A stretch of DNA of 64,000 bases, from positions 218,429 through 282,428 of the forward strand of contig NZHC01000076.1 of assembly GCA_002689655.1 (NCBI GenBank), read 5' to 3'. The position numbers and the translations under genes are program-made. This DNA is from Rhodopirellula sp. (lineage in GTDB: Bacteria; Planctomycetota; Planctomycetia; Pirellulales; Pirellulaceae). Positions 43,626-52,573 of the stretch are shown here, in pieces (positions within the stretch are counted from its first letter, which is position 1; each line of letters starts with the position of its first letter). The notes under the pieces were generated by a model, which did not search any database, was not told where the DNA came from, and saw nothing but the letters and a program-made list of their open reading frames with translations.

Positions 43626-46268
43626 ATGTACGAAAGATTTACAGACCGCGCCCGTAAGGTTATGCAGCTCGCTAATCAGGAGGCTCAGCGTTTCAACCAC
43701 GAGTACATTGGTACGGAGCACATTCTGCTTGGCCTGGTCAAGGAAGGAAGTGGAGTTGCCGCAAATGTGCTGAAGAACCTCGAGGTCGATCTGCGAAAGA
43801 TCCGCTTGGAAGTCGAAAAATTAGTTCAAAGCGGTCCTGAAATGGTCACTGTTGGCAAATTGCCACAAACACCTCGGGCAAAGAAAGTCATCGAGTATTC
43901 GATGGAAGAAGCCCGTAACTTGAATCACAGTTATGTCGGGACTGAGCATATCCTGCTTGGTTTGCTGAGAGAGCAAGAGGGTGTTGCTGCACAGGTCTTG
44001 ATGAACCTGGGCCTCAAGCTGGAAGATGTTCGCGAGGAAGTATTGAACTTGCTTGGGCACGGTCTCGAAGGTGCTGAAGTTGGCGAACGCGGTGGACGTG
44101 GTAGTGAGAGTGAAAGCCCGACTAGCTCCGGAAAGAGCGGGAAAAGCAAAACTCCAGCGTTGGACAGCTTTGGCCGAGACCTGACCGAATTGGCAAAAAA
44201 GGGTGAATTGGACCCGGTCATTGGTCGTGCTCGGGAGATCGAACGCGCCATTCAAATCCTTTGTCGAAGAACAAAAAATAATCCCGTTTTGCTAGGTGAA
44301 GCGGGGGTTGGTAAAACAGCCATCGTTGAAGGATTCGCACAGCGAGTGATCGAAGGCGAAGTACCAGAGATTCTGGCCGAGAAACGGATCGTTGTGCTGG
44401 ACTTGGCGATGATGGTTGCTGGAACGAAGTACCGCGGCCAATTCGAAGAACGCATCAAAGCAGTGATGACCGAAGTGCGACGTGTTAAAAATACCATTCT
44501 CTTCATCGACGAGCTTCACACGCTCGTCGGAGCTGGCGGTGCTGAAGGAGCGATCGACGCTGCTAACGTACTCAAGCCTGCTCTTGCCCGAGGTGAAATC
44601 CAATGCATTGGTGCCACCACGCTCGATGAGTATCGAAAGTACATCGAAAAAGATAATGCTCTGGCTCGTCGTTTTCAGGAGATCATTGTAGAACCAACTG
44701 CAAAAGATGAGACCATTGAGATCCTGAAAGGTCTCCGAGGACGATACGAAGAGCATCATCGTGTGCAATTCACTGACGATGCCGTTGTTGCTGCGGTCGA
44801 GATGAGTGAAAGGTACATCACAGCAAGATGCCTTCCAGATAAAGCGATTGACGTTATCGATGAAGCCGGCGCAAGAGTTCGTCTGCGAACCATGACACGT
44901 CCACCAGATTTGAAGGAAATCGACGAAGAAGTCGAGAAATTGAATAAGGAAAAAGAGGACGCGGTCGCGAACCAGGACTTTGAGAAAGCTGCCAATCTTA
45001 GAGATCAAGCTGAAAAACTGCGAAAAAAGAAAGATCAGATCACGCAGGAATGGCGCGATAAAAGCCAGCAGACTGATGGCGTTGTTGATGAAGAAATCAT
45101 CGCTGAAGTCGTTAGCAAAATGACGGGGATTCCGTTGACGCGATTGTCTACCGAAGACAGCTTGCGTTTGATGCAAATGGAAGAAGAACTTCACAAACGT
45201 GTGGTCAGTCAGGACGCCGCTGTCACAGCTGTGTCAAAAGCTGTTCGAAGAAGCCGCAGTGGGTTGAAAGATCCCCGAAGACCTACTGGATCATTTATTT
45301 TTGCTGGTCCCACCGGTGTTGGTAAAACCCTACTTGCTAAAGCATTAGCCGAATACATGTTCGGTGACTCTGATGCACTCGTTCATATCGACATGAGTGA
45401 GTACATGGAAAAGCACAATGTCAGCCGTTTGATTGGCGCACCTCCCGGATTCGTAGGTTACGAAGAAGGTGGCCAGCTGACAGAGAAAATTCGGCGGCGT
45501 CCCTACGCCGTTGTCCTATTCGATGAAATAGAGAAAGCACATCCCGATGTCTTCAACATGATGCTGCAAGTGATGGAAGAAGGACGACTGACTGACTCCT
45601 TTGGCCGGAACGTTGACTTCCGTAACACCATTCTCATCATGACAACCAACGCGGGTGCTGAAGCGATCAAAAATGAGTCAGCATTTGGTTTTCAAAAACC
45701 AGATGGTGATGCCAGTTACGATTCTATGAAGCAGCGTGTGATGGATCAAATCGAACGAGTATTCCGCCCGGAATTCCTTAACCGACTTGATGATACCATC
45801 ATCTTCCGCCATCTCACCAAGGATGACCTCAAAAACGTTATTGACTACGAACTTGCAAAGGTACGTGAACGGTTACTCGATCGCGGACTGTCAATCGAAC
45901 TGACTGATGAAGCCAAAGAGTTTCTGGTCACGAAGGGCAGTAATCTCGATTATGGTGCTCGCCCACTCCGTAGATCATTGGAACAACGAATTGAAGATCC
46001 ACTCAGTGAAGAGCTGTTACGCGGTGCTTTTGAGGGTAAAGACACCATTGTCGTGACCGGTATTCTGGAAAACTCCGATGGTGATCGGGTCGATGTCAAA
46101 GATGTCACCACGAATGAAGATGGGAAAATGCTGGACACAGATGGAAAAAAGGTCAAAATTATCCGACTCGAGTTCAACGGCGAAAATCGTGGACTAGCCG
46201 AAGCTGCTGAACCTGTCAGCGCTGGAGTCGCCGGAAGTGATGAATCTGAAACTGACGCCGAAAGCTGA
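43626..46268 (+). CDS. clpC: Clp protease ATP-binding subunit ClpC
   Basis: This 880-residue Clp/Hsp100 protein has two N-terminal repeats over about residues 1-145 ([40 protein letters not shown]). The first AAA+ domain has Walker A GEAGVGKT near residue 224. A UVR-type middle helix ([20 protein letters not shown]) marks ClpC rather than ClpA or ClpB. The second AAA+ domain has Walker A GPTGVGKT near 560, DEIEKAH and the sensor region. It unfolds substrates for ClpP; the ClpP-docking loop is not obvious by eye. The C-terminus has an extra acidic tail (about 40 residues). No mcsAB or ctsR is adjacent, unlike in Firmicutes. A terminator follows. Confidence 0.95.
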   Translation: MYERFTDRARKVMQLANQEAQRFNHEYIGTEHILLGLVKEGSGVAANVLKNLEVDLRKIRLEVEKLVQSGPEMVTVGKLPQTPRAKKVIEYSMEEARNLNHSYVGTEHILLGLLREQEGVAAQVLMNLGLKLEDVREEVLNLLGHGLEGAEVGERGGRGSESESPTSSGKSGKSKTPALDSFGRDLTELAKKGELDPVIGRAREIERAIQILCRRTKNNPVLLGEAGVGKTAIVEGFAQRVIEGEVPEILAEKRIVVLDLAMMVAGTKYRGQFEERIKAVMTEVRRVKNTILFIDELHTLVGAGGAEGAIDAANVLKPALARGEIQCIGATTLDEYRKYIEKDNALARRFQEIIVEPTAKDETIEILKGLRGRYEEHHRVQFTDDAVVAAVEMSERYITARCLPDKAIDVIDEAGARVRLRTMTRPPDLKEIDEEVEKLNKEKEDAVANQDFEKAANLRDQAEKLRKKKDQITQEWRDKSQQTDGVVDEEIIAEVVSKMTGIPLTRLSTEDSLRLMQMEEELHKRVVSQDAAVTAVSKAVRRSRSGLKDPRRPTGSFIFAGPTGVGKTLLAKALAEYMFGDSDALVHIDMSEYMEKHNVSRLIGAPPGFVGYEEGGQLTEKIRRRPYAVVLFDEIEKAHPDVFNMMLQVMEEGRLTDSFGRNVDFRNTILIMTTNAGAEAIKNESAFGFQKPDGDASYDSMKQRVMDQIERVFRPEFLNRLDDTIIFRHLTKDDLKNVIDYELAKVRERLLDRGLSIELTDEAKEFLVTKGSNLDYGARPLRRSLEQRIEDPLSEELLRGAFEGKDTIVVTGILENSDGDRVDVKDVTTNEDGKMLDTDGKKVKIIRLEFNGENRGLAEAAEPVSAGVAGSDESETDAES

Positions 46269-46294
46269 TCCCTAGCTAGCCTCAAGATATTCTG

Positions 46295-46326
46295 AAAGCG
46301 GCGAATCACCATTCGTCGCTTTTTTT
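46295..46326 (+). terminator. Intrinsic terminator after clpC
   Basis: AAAGCGGCGAAT (46295-46306) pairs with ATTCGTCGCTTT around CACC, with one G-U pair, followed by a T-run to 46325. It lies 26 bases after the clpC stop and ends its transcript. Confidence 0.88.
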
Positions 46327-46438
46327 GTGCTTCTCAAGAAATACCTGTCAAATACCCTCTGTGTCAGGCTACCTGGGCCAAAACCACTTTCTATATACCC
46401 AAGGTCTCGAGCGGCACTCAAGCCGCCGTGAGGCCGAT

Positions 46439-47557
46439 CTAGCGGTCCCTTGCCATCGGCATGATCACATAGCCGTAACCATCATCAGTCGTCAGTAAGG
46501 CTGGTGCAGCCCCTGATTCAATTTCCATGATGAAACTCACTTCGTTATCAAGGACTTTGCAGAAATCAGCCAAATAACGATGGTCCATGGTCATCGTGAT
46601 TGACTCACCCTCATAAGCGATCGGAATTTCAATCTGCGACTCCCCAATCTCCGCCGTACTGGCTTCCATTTTCAAGGTTCCATCAGCAAACGTGAAGTCA
46701 ATTCCACGACTTTCATGGTCCGTCACAATGGCTGCTTGTCGCAAAGCAGCAAAAAGTGGCCCCACAGTGACGTCCAATTGGACTGCATTCTCCCGCGTTG
46801 GAAAGACCTGCCGCCAATTGGGATAACGACCCTCTACTAAACGCGAATAAATCACTGCTTGAGGCGTACGAACCATCAAGTCGTTATTTCTTGCCGCGAC
46901 ATCAACTGTTTCATCTTTGTCGTTCAAAGCCCGCTCGATTAACTGAATCGCCCGAGTAGGAACGATTGTGCTGGCCCCAGTCGTCTGATGACCTCCGACT
47001 GACTCACCCGTTCCTTCCATGCGAGCCAAACGTCGTCCATCAGTTCCAACAGCCGTAACTCGTGACTCTTCCATTTCGAGAAGAACGCCACCCAATGCAA
47101 ACCGACTGCTATCGGAATCTGTTGCAAAAACCGTGCGTTTCACCATTTCTCGGAACAAACGTGTTGGTAAAACGTGATACTTGTCCTCGTCAAAACCAGC
47201 AACTACCGGAAACTCGTCAGGATTGTTACCAGGCAGTTTGAACTTACTGCGTTTCCCTTTAACACGAATCCCAGCCTCGTCTGTTTCAAATTCTAGAACT
47301 TCATCGTTGTTTTCGCGCAAGATTGCCATGGTCCTCTGAACAGGAAGCAACGCTGTGCCTTCTGTTTCGACCGTGACACCTTCTTCCAAGTCCAATCGAA
47401 TCCCGACTTCCATATCAGTCGCGGTCAATGTGATTTTCCCACCAGCAGCAGTAACTTTCACATTTTGCAGGATCTCTTTGGGCGATCGCGCCGGTGCAAT
47501 GCTGGCAGCGAGTGCAAACGCGTTCGTCAATGATTCTCGTTGGCAAGTGATCTTCAT
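46439..47557 (-). CDS. dnaN: DNA polymerase III beta sliding clamp
   Basis: A 372-residue beta clamp of normal length. It has the standard three repeated domains, with the family's beginning MKITCQRESLTNAFALAASI and SPKEILQNVKVTA. The middle domain has the block FALGGVLLEMEESRVTAVGTDGRRLARM. The end is the conserved ALLTTDDGYGYVIMPMARDR, close to the usual terminal MPMR motif. The ring tethers the replicative polymerase to DNA. It lies downstream of dnaA on the same strand, the classical dnaA-dnaN order, across a 395-base AT-rich spacer. A promoter must exist within that spacer. Confidence 0.97.
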   Translation of the reverse strand: MKITCQRESLTNAFALAASIAPARSPKEILQNVKVTAAGGKITLTATDMEVGIRLDLEEGVTVETEGTALLPVQRTMAILRENNDEVLEFETDEAGIRVKGKRSKFKLPGNNPDEFPVVAGFDEDKYHVLPTRLFREMVKRTVFATDSDSSRFALGGVLLEMEESRVTAVGTDGRRLARMEGTGESVGGHQTTGASTIVPTRAIQLIERALNDKDETVDVAARNNDLMVRTPQAVIYSRLVEGRYPNWRQVFPTRENAVQLDVTVGPLFAALRQAAIVTDHESRGIDFTFADGTLKMEASTAEIGESQIEIPIAYEGESITMTMDHRYLADFCKVLDNEVSFIMEIESGAAPALLTTDDGYGYVIMPMARDR

Positions 47558-47952
47558 GGAAATGCAAACCGGTACCGTGGAAGTTCTCTATCAAACAGAT
47601 TTGCATGTTGTACCCCGTTGCTGCTTCTCTTGCATGGGGACAGGCCAAGTTCATGATTGGCTGACCAGATCTTGCTTTCTTTATAAGTTAATTTTATCTA
47701 TCGTCTTAATCATAATACTACGATAAGAACTGTTAATTTACGATTAACCTCGGTTCTAAAGTGATACCCAGTATTGATTTATGAAAAATCAAATAGTGTG
47801 GAAAACAAGTTCATTGAATGTTTGGTTCCTGTCGAGAACAACCTCTGTTTCGAACAATCTACAACAGAAGGAAGTTCCATTGATGCTATCAAATATTCGA
47901 AAACAGACATCATAGAAACAGAAAGGCAATAAGTTATCCACAGAGCTAAAAG
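47558..47952. other. Candidate replication origin in the dnaA-dnaN spacer
   Basis: This 395-base non-coding stretch contains a perfect DnaA box, TTATCCACA (47934-47942, plus strand). A near-match lies on the minus strand (TTTTCCACA, 47797-47805). An AT-rich block at about 47678-47760 (TTTATAAGTTAATTTTATCT and on) could serve as the unwinding element, and small dyads such as TTGATTT-ATGAA-AAATCAA lie at 47774-47792. Location between dnaA and dnaN is the common origin site in bacteria. Only two boxes are evident, fewer than a typical origin, and leading-strand gene bias is not visible here. Confidence 0.5.
47934..47942 (+). promoter_or_regulatory. Perfect DnaA box
   Basis: TTATCCACA lies just past the end of dnaA, in the dnaA-dnaN spacer. 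It matches the high-affinity consensus exactly. It may serve initiation or DnaA-mediated control of dnaN. Confidence 0.7.
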
Positions 47953-49056
47953 TTAGGCATCATTAAATTTTTCTTTGACTTCTTCAGCTGCACGCTGCAG
48001 TTCAGAGTCTGATTCGAGCAGTGATTCAGTTTTACGGATTGCGTGTAGAACCGTGGTGTGGTCACGTCCACCGAAGTATTCCCCTATTTGATGCATACTC
48101 CTGGACGTCATTTGTCTCGCGATAAACATGGCGAGCGATCGGGCACGGACGAGATTCTGTTTCCGTGAACTGCTACGAATATCGGCTACTTTGAACCTAA
48201 AATACCGGGCGACAGTTGTCCCGATTGCCGCTAACGAGACCTCTTCTCGCTCACCAATAACGGTAATCGCCGAGTTGATTGCATCTTCGTTTGGCTCAGC
48301 ATCACGCATACGGCACCAGAGCGACACCTGTTTCAGAGCAGCTTCGAGAGCTCGAGTTGGCAGGCGGGGTTCCAGCTTACGATCTAGCAAGTCGAAAAGC
48401 TTAGCATCGATCTCTAAATTCAGGTGCACTGCTAATTCCCTGAGTAGCTGGGATCTGGCAGCCGTAGCGGGCATTTCTAGTGGAACCGTGAGTCCCGGTA
48501 GGACTCGGCTGACCAAAAGTGGACGCATACCTCTGATTTCAGAGGGGAGGCGTTTGCAGGTCAATAACGTTGGCAACCCGCGGGTTACACGTTCTTCGAT
48601 TCTTGCGGCTAATTCATCTTGGGCCGCTAACTTATCATTCATCTGATGAAGATCATCGATTACCAGAATTGGTGCTTCATTGATTTCATGGCGAAGAGGT
48701 GGAAGATCATCAGCACCCACCGCCTCAGCGTATAGCCTGGCAAAGTCTATCGCCGGGTAGTACAGCACCGGCAAGGGCTCGCCCGTTTGAGACCGACTTG
48801 ACTCTCTTGCCGCAAGATGCAGGGCAATCGCCGTTTTTCCACTGCCACTAGGGCCGATTAGCAGCAAGGGATTTCCCAAATCAAAGATTGAGGCTTCGGA
48901 GCACGCAACAAAATGCACCATCCGATTTTCTTCACCGGCGATGAAATAGGGCAAACTGCCCCCTTGAATCGGCGTAGCACGTTTCCGTACTCGGGCGATT
49001 GGACGCTCGAGCGGAAATGAGTGAACCTGATTAGCAGGGTTAGTCGCAGTCGACAT
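47953..49056 (-). CDS. dnaA: Chromosomal replication initiator DnaA, N-terminally reduced
   Basis: A 367-residue DnaA. Walker A GPSGSGKT stands at residues 68-75, Walker B is ILVIDDLHQ, and an arginine-bearing LVSRVLPGLTVPLEMP segment matches the box VII area. Domain IV ends with RSLAMFIARQMTSRSMHQIG and GRDHTTVLHA, the DnaA DNA-binding signature. Compared with the usual 440-470 residues, the oligomerisation/helicase-loading domain I and linker II are absent; only about 35 residues precede the AAA+ core. The open frame extends upstream to 49194, but the extra residues are hydrophobic and unlike domain I, so ATG 49056 is preferred. The AAA+ core also departs from the usual GLGKTHL and QFL sequences. 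A DnaA box lies about 100 bases upstream. Confidence 0.88.
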   Translation of the reverse strand: MSTATNPANQVHSFPLERPIARVRKRATPIQGGSLPYFIAGEENRMVHFVACSEASIFDLGNPLLLIGPSGSGKTAIALHLAARESSRSQTGEPLPVLYYPAIDFARLYAEAVGADDLPPLRHEINEAPILVIDDLHQMNDKLAAQDELAARIEERVTRGLPTLLTCKRLPSEIRGMRPLLVSRVLPGLTVPLEMPATAARSQLLRELAVHLNLEIDAKLFDLLDRKLEPRLPTRALEAALKQVSLWCRMRDAEPNEDAINSAITVIGEREEVSLAAIGTTVARYFRFKVADIRSSSRKQNLVRARSLAMFIARQMTSRSMHQIGEYFGGRDHTTVLHAIRKTESLLESDSELQRAAEEVKEKFNDA

Positions 49057-49150
49057 GAAATGGTGGTCAGAGGCAGGCAGGTGGGATCGTCCTCTGCGAG
49101 ACGATTGAAACATTCTACGAGCTGACGAGCAAAAAGCGAGTAAAATAATG

Positions 49151-50317
49151 CTAGTTATCCACACAAGTTTTTTTTCGTAACTTGTTATATGCATTGGATA
49201 TAGAGTCGATCGCGAGGTTTATTTCTTCAATAGTGGAAAACTTTGAGACACCAAAGCGAAGAGTCGACTCGATCTCGGTTTCGGGGCGGCTCATGGCCGT
49301 TAGGACATGACTGGGAGGACTGCTACCGCTGCTGCAGGCTGATCCACTGCTACAGGCGATACCCGCCATATCAAGCGCCATTAGCATCGACTGGCGATCC
49401 GTTTTCAAAAAGGAAATCGAACTGGTTCCGGGTAGACGATCATGGACTTTGCCTTGCACGATTAATTCGGGATGGCGTTCAAGGAGCCCATTTTCAAGAC
49501 GATCACGCAGCATGCGACAGTGTCTGGTGGATTGCGCCATTTCATTCACCGCCAGTTTGAGGGCTTCGGCCATTGCGACGACCAACGCGACAGGTTCGGT
49601 GCCAGGCCGAGTTTCCAGTTGCTGTTCGCCACCGTGGAAAACGGGTTCTACTTTCACCTGTGGCGCTAGCCAAAGGCCGCCGACACCGGCAGGACCGTGG
49701 AATTTGTGAGCGGTGAAAGTCATAGCGGAGATACCGGAATCCCTCAAATTCAGTGGAAGTTTTCCGACGGTCTGCGTAGCGTCCACGTGTAGTGGGATAC
49801 CAGCCTGTCGGCAGATTTCAGAAGCTTGGCTCATGGGCTGAATGACCCCTGTCTCGTTATTAGCGGCCATGAGTGAGACAAGAGCGATGTCGTGTCCCTC
49901 TGCTGATATCATTGCCTCAAGTTGATCCATCCGAATCAAGCCATCTTGGTCGACCTCAAGCCACCGTAGCGAGCGTCCACGTTGTTCGAGCCATCCTGCA
50001 GTAGCCAAGATGCTGGGATGCTCAATTCGGCTCAGAACAAGTAGTCCCTGATCACTTAATCCTGTAAGGGCTTGGTAATTTGACTCTGTCCCACCGCTAG
50101 TAATGATCAACCGGGCACCACTGGGCTCATCCAGTCTGGTTCCCAAATAGGAACCAATAGCTTCCATGGCAGCATCCAAATGCGACCGAGAACGCCTCCC
50201 GAAGGCGTGCTGGCTGGACGCATTGGTTGGCCCGTCCAAAAATTGGGCTAACATCATTTTCGCAACGCGCGGATCAATTGCCGTCGTAGCATTATTGTCG
50301 AGATAGACCTTCATCAT
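49151..50317 (-). CDS. Cysteine desulfurase (IscS/NifS family)
   Basis: A 388-residue class V PLP enzyme. MKVYLDNNATTAIDPRV is the classical start, IITSGGTESNYQAL binds the cofactor, FTAHKFHGPAGVGGL carries the PLP lysine, and ACSSGSACSSGSSPPSHVL holds the mobile-loop catalytic cysteine, in the IscS-like (group I) style. It converts cysteine to alanine and a persulfide for Fe-S clusters and thiolated tRNA; MnmA in this window needs such a donor. The first codons are ATGATG, so the start could be either. No isc or suf partners are next to it. It lies upstream of dnaA on the same strand; its last codons contain a DnaA box. Confidence 0.93.
   Translation of the reverse strand: MMKVYLDNNATTAIDPRVAKMMLAQFLDGPTNASSQHAFGRRSRSHLDAAMEAIGSYLGTRLDEPSGARLIITSGGTESNYQALTGLSDQGLLVLSRIEHPSILATAGWLEQRGRSLRWLEVDQDGLIRMDQLEAMISAEGHDIALVSLMAANNETGVIQPMSQASEICRQAGIPLHVDATQTVGKLPLNLRDSGISAMTFTAHKFHGPAGVGGLWLAPQVKVEPVFHGGEQQLETRPGTEPVALVVAMAEALKLAVNEMAQSTRHCRMLRDRLENGLLERHPELIVQGKVHDRLPGTSSISFLKTDRQSMLMALDMAGIACSSGSACSSGSSPPSHVLTAMSRPETEIESTLRFGVSKFSTIEEINLAIDSISNAYNKLRKKTCVDN
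49155..49163 (+). promoter_or_regulatory. Perfect DnaA box upstream of dnaA
   Basis: TTATCCACA overlaps the last codons of the cysteine desulfurase gene (encoding CVDN) and lies 99 bases before the dnaA start. A box in this position would suit DnaA autorepression. Confidence 0.6.
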
Positions 50318-50362
50318 GGCATTTTCTCAATCATATCACTCGCGTTTGTGACATGTCTCGTC

Positions 50363-51091
50363 TCATTCTTTGTTCACGAGGCGTTGAAGATCAGGATGAT
50401 TCGGGTAATCAGTCAAGGCCTCGCTGAGCAGTGCAGCCGCGACCGTAAGTTTTCCAGCTTCTCGCATGTCGTTTACCAAGATGACATATTCATCGGCCAA
50501 TTGCTCATTGATGATTTTCTGTAGCTCGATCGGGTTCTTACCACCCGAGTCAGCTGTAGCGAAAACCATCGGTATGAATATGTAAAGCTCTCGCTCGGCT
50601 AATCGCTGGATGATCGGCCACAGAATTGCGGCGTGTTGAGGGTTCTGTTTGCTCCAATCAATCCAGTAAGGATCAGGGTTGCCTTGATTGCCAAAATTAA
50701 GCTGTGCTAGCAGGAAATTCGCGTCCGCATTGGTCGTTCCAGAGATCCCCCGAGTCAGCGAAATCAGATGCCAGTTGCTCGCTGTTCCCTTGGGGAGCTT
50801 TCTCAGGTGCTTTGTTTTGACAAAGGTGGCAGCAGGTGGGGTATCATCACTCCGTTGGATTGGCGTGATTTGCCAATGAACCAGAGGAATTTCGTAGAAA
50901 CTGAAACTTCTTCGTACAAAGTGACTCGGCGCGAATTCGCTGCCACGCACAAAGCCTTGAGTTCGGATGACGAGCGCCAGAACTACACAAATAATGATCG
51001 CTGCCGAGATAGAGACCCAGGTCCGGATCACGCGATTTCTTTTCGCTGATGACGTTCCAGACTGAGCAGATGTTGAAACCGAGGTGGACAC
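50363..51091 (-). CDS. Membrane-anchored hypothetical protein
   Basis: A 242-residue protein with a polar N-terminus, one transmembrane helix near residues 27-45 (TWVSISAAIIICVVLALVI) and a globular extracytoplasmic domain. Landmarks are FSFYEIPLVHWQITPIQ, YWIDWSKQNPQHAAILWPII and LAERELYIFIPMVFATA. The last 35 residues look like a TPR helix pair (KLTVAAALLSEALTDYPNHPDLQ). I do not recognise the family. The start is GTG 51091; an ATG at 51110 is in another frame. It lies 45 bases before the cysteine desulfurase gene and may share its transcript. Confidence 0.65.
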   Translation of the reverse strand: MSTSVSTSAQSGTSSAKRNRVIRTWVSISAAIIICVVLALVIRTQGFVRGSEFAPSHFVRRSFSFYEIPLVHWQITPIQRSDDTPPAATFVKTKHLRKLPKGTASNWHLISLTRGISGTTNADANFLLAQLNFGNQGNPDPYWIDWSKQNPQHAAILWPIIQRLAERELYIFIPMVFATADSGGKNPIELQKIINEQLADEYVILVNDMREAGKLTVAAALLSEALTDYPNHPDLQRLVNKE

Positions 51092-51156
51092 GGGAGCTTT
51101 GTTGGGGCATGTTCGGGTAATGAATAGAGCAAGTACTCGTCAGTCTACTGTAAGCA

Positions 51157-52419
51157 ATGATGCGTTCGAGAACCCCTAATGTTTGCTGCAACTCTGGTGA
51201 ATCATGCAACTTGATTGCATCACCGAGGCCTGCAGGTTCGATTTCGGCCGCTGCGGCCGTAGGGAGAATCTTGCCTTGGAGGCCTTATAGGGTAACCCAA
51301 ACGGCAAATCCGACCGATACTCCCTTTCTGTCAGGTCAGTCGCTGCAAACCCAGGAAGCAGGTGACCCCAGGCTTTCCCGGATGCGATTAGAGGCTGTCT
51401 TGCTACTAGCAAAAACCTCCCTGAGCCTCCGAAAACTATGTCAAATGGCTCACTTGGCGGACGCCACTGAGGCTCGTACACTGATCCGCCAGTTGAATAC
51501 AACTTTTGACGAATATGGAAGGGCGATTCGTGTGGAGCAGGTTGCCGGTGGATACCGCTTGATGACAAGGTCGGCACTGTCACCATGGCTCGCACGTTTG
51601 GGGCACTTGCCGGCACCCGTACGATTATCGACACCTATGATGGAAACCCTCGCTGTAGTTGCTTATCGTCAGCCTGTATCTAGGGCCGATGTCGAGGCAG
51701 TTCGGGGGGTTGGCTGTGGTGAATTATTGCGTCAAACAATGGAGCGGGACTTAGTTCGAATTGTCGGTCGTAGCGAGGAGTTAGGGCGTCCCTACCTTTA
51801 CGGAACTACCAAACGTTTTTTACAACTTTTTGGACTTTCAAACATTGATGCATTGCCAGCAATTCACTGGCACGCCTTGCAAGATGATCCCCAACCCGAA
51901 GATTCAAACCCCGATGACCTATCGACATCAAAGAAGGACCTCGTTGTGAGTAACACAGTCGTTCCAACTATTTCAGAGTCAGATCACGCTGTTGTTGCCC
52001 CTACTGCAACGACGATTGAACCGTCTGATCCCACCTCAGCTTCCGATGCTGCTCAAGCAGTCATTGAAGATGAGGAGAATGGATATTACGACGATGACGA
52101 TGACGATGATGACGACGATGACTGGGATGATCAAAATTGGGATGATGAAGAGTCCGAAGATGATTTGGACTCTGACGACGATCTCGAGGAAGAGGACGAC
52201 GATCTCGAGGAAGGCGATGACGAACTCGAGGAAGGCGATGACGAACTCGAGGACAATGAAATCGACGGCGGTGACTCCGCTGACAACGATCTAGATGACG
52301 ACGACGACGGGTGGGAAGAAGTCGACGATGAAGTCGGTGATGAAGAGTTCGATGACGATGACGACGAAGAAGAAGAATGGAAAGAGCAGGCAGATGACGA
52401 TGAAGACTGGAATGAGTAA
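51157..52419 (+). CDS. scpB: Segregation and condensation protein ScpB with long acidic tail
   Basis: Residues from about 75 to 245 form the ScpB tandem winged-helix region. Landmarks are MRLEAVLLLAKTSLSLRKLC, LNTTFDEYGRAIRVEQVAGG, METLAVVAYRQPVSRADVEA and RPYLYGTTKRFLQLFGL. ScpB joins ScpA and SMC in the condensin complex that compacts and separates chromosomes. Two oddities stand out. The first 75 residues are not ScpB-like, so the real start may be ATG 51382 or a codon between. From residue 303 the protein ends with a 118-residue tail made overwhelmingly of Asp and Glu, with one Lys and no Arg. No scpA is adjacent. Confidence 0.88.
   Translation: MMRSRTPNVCCNSGESCNLIASPRPAGSISAAAAVGRILPWRPYRVTQTANPTDTPFLSGQSLQTQEAGDPRLSRMRLEAVLLLAKTSLSLRKLCQMAHLADATEARTLIRQLNTTFDEYGRAIRVEQVAGGYRLMTRSALSPWLARLGHLPAPVRLSTPMMETLAVVAYRQPVSRADVEAVRGVGCGELLRQTMERDLVRIVGRSEELGRPYLYGTTKRFLQLFGLSNIDALPAIHWHALQDDPQPEDSNPDDLSTSKKDLVVSNTVVPTISESDHAVVAPTATTIEPSDPTSASDAAQAVIEDEENGYYDDDDDDDDDDDWDDQNWDDEESEDDLDSDDDLEEEDDDLEEGDDELEEGDDELEDNEIDGGDSADNDLDDDDDGWEEVDDEVGDEEFDDDDDEEEEWKEQADDDEDWNE
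52063..52416 (+). repeat. Asp/Glu-rich low-complexity tail of ScpB
   Basis: The DNA is a run of GAT/GAC/GAA/GAG codons, including direct repeats of about 21 bp (GATGACGAACTCGAGGAAGGC and a variant, near 52215-52256). It is in frame with scpB throughout, so it is translated. Confidence 0.85.
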
Positions 52420-52486
52420 TCATTCCCGCTCATTAGCTTCGCGTGCAGCGTTCTTATCGTTAAGAGAATTCTAACAAGTCTCCTTG

Positions 52487-52514
52487 CTCCTTCTCGGTGT
52501 CTCCTTCTCGGTGT
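52487..52514. repeat. 14-bp perfect tandem duplication
   Basis: CTCCTTCTCGGTGT occurs at 52487-52500 and again at 52501-52514, in the spacer between convergent scpB and hemA. It looks like a recent slippage event with no evident function. Confidence 0.7.
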
Positions 52515-52573
52515 CTCTTCTTAACTTCTGAAGGTACTTGCTTTTCAACGACCGCACGAAGCGTCCAGGGAAG

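Noticed and set aside
44292-45194. 300-codon open frame on the minus strand
   Set aside because: It lies wholly inside clpC, which has full family support; its Phe/Leu-rich product is a typical antisense reading of a helical acidic protein.
49057-49194. Upstream extension of dnaA to ATG 49194
   Set aside because: The extra 46 residues include a hydrophobic stretch and do not resemble DnaA domain I; it would also overlap the cysteine desulfurase end by 44 bases.
51157-51381. N-terminal 75 residues of scpB as a real domain
   Set aside because: Not accepted as a domain: Arg/Cys/Ser-rich, unlike ScpB, and probably untranslated or an overlong frame. Kept in the coordinates only because the true start is not clear.
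52061-52433. Ser-rich and Arg/His-rich minus-strand frames of 100-120 codons
   Set aside because: They are antisense readings of the Asp/Glu codon run of scpB; the low complexity keeps all frames open.
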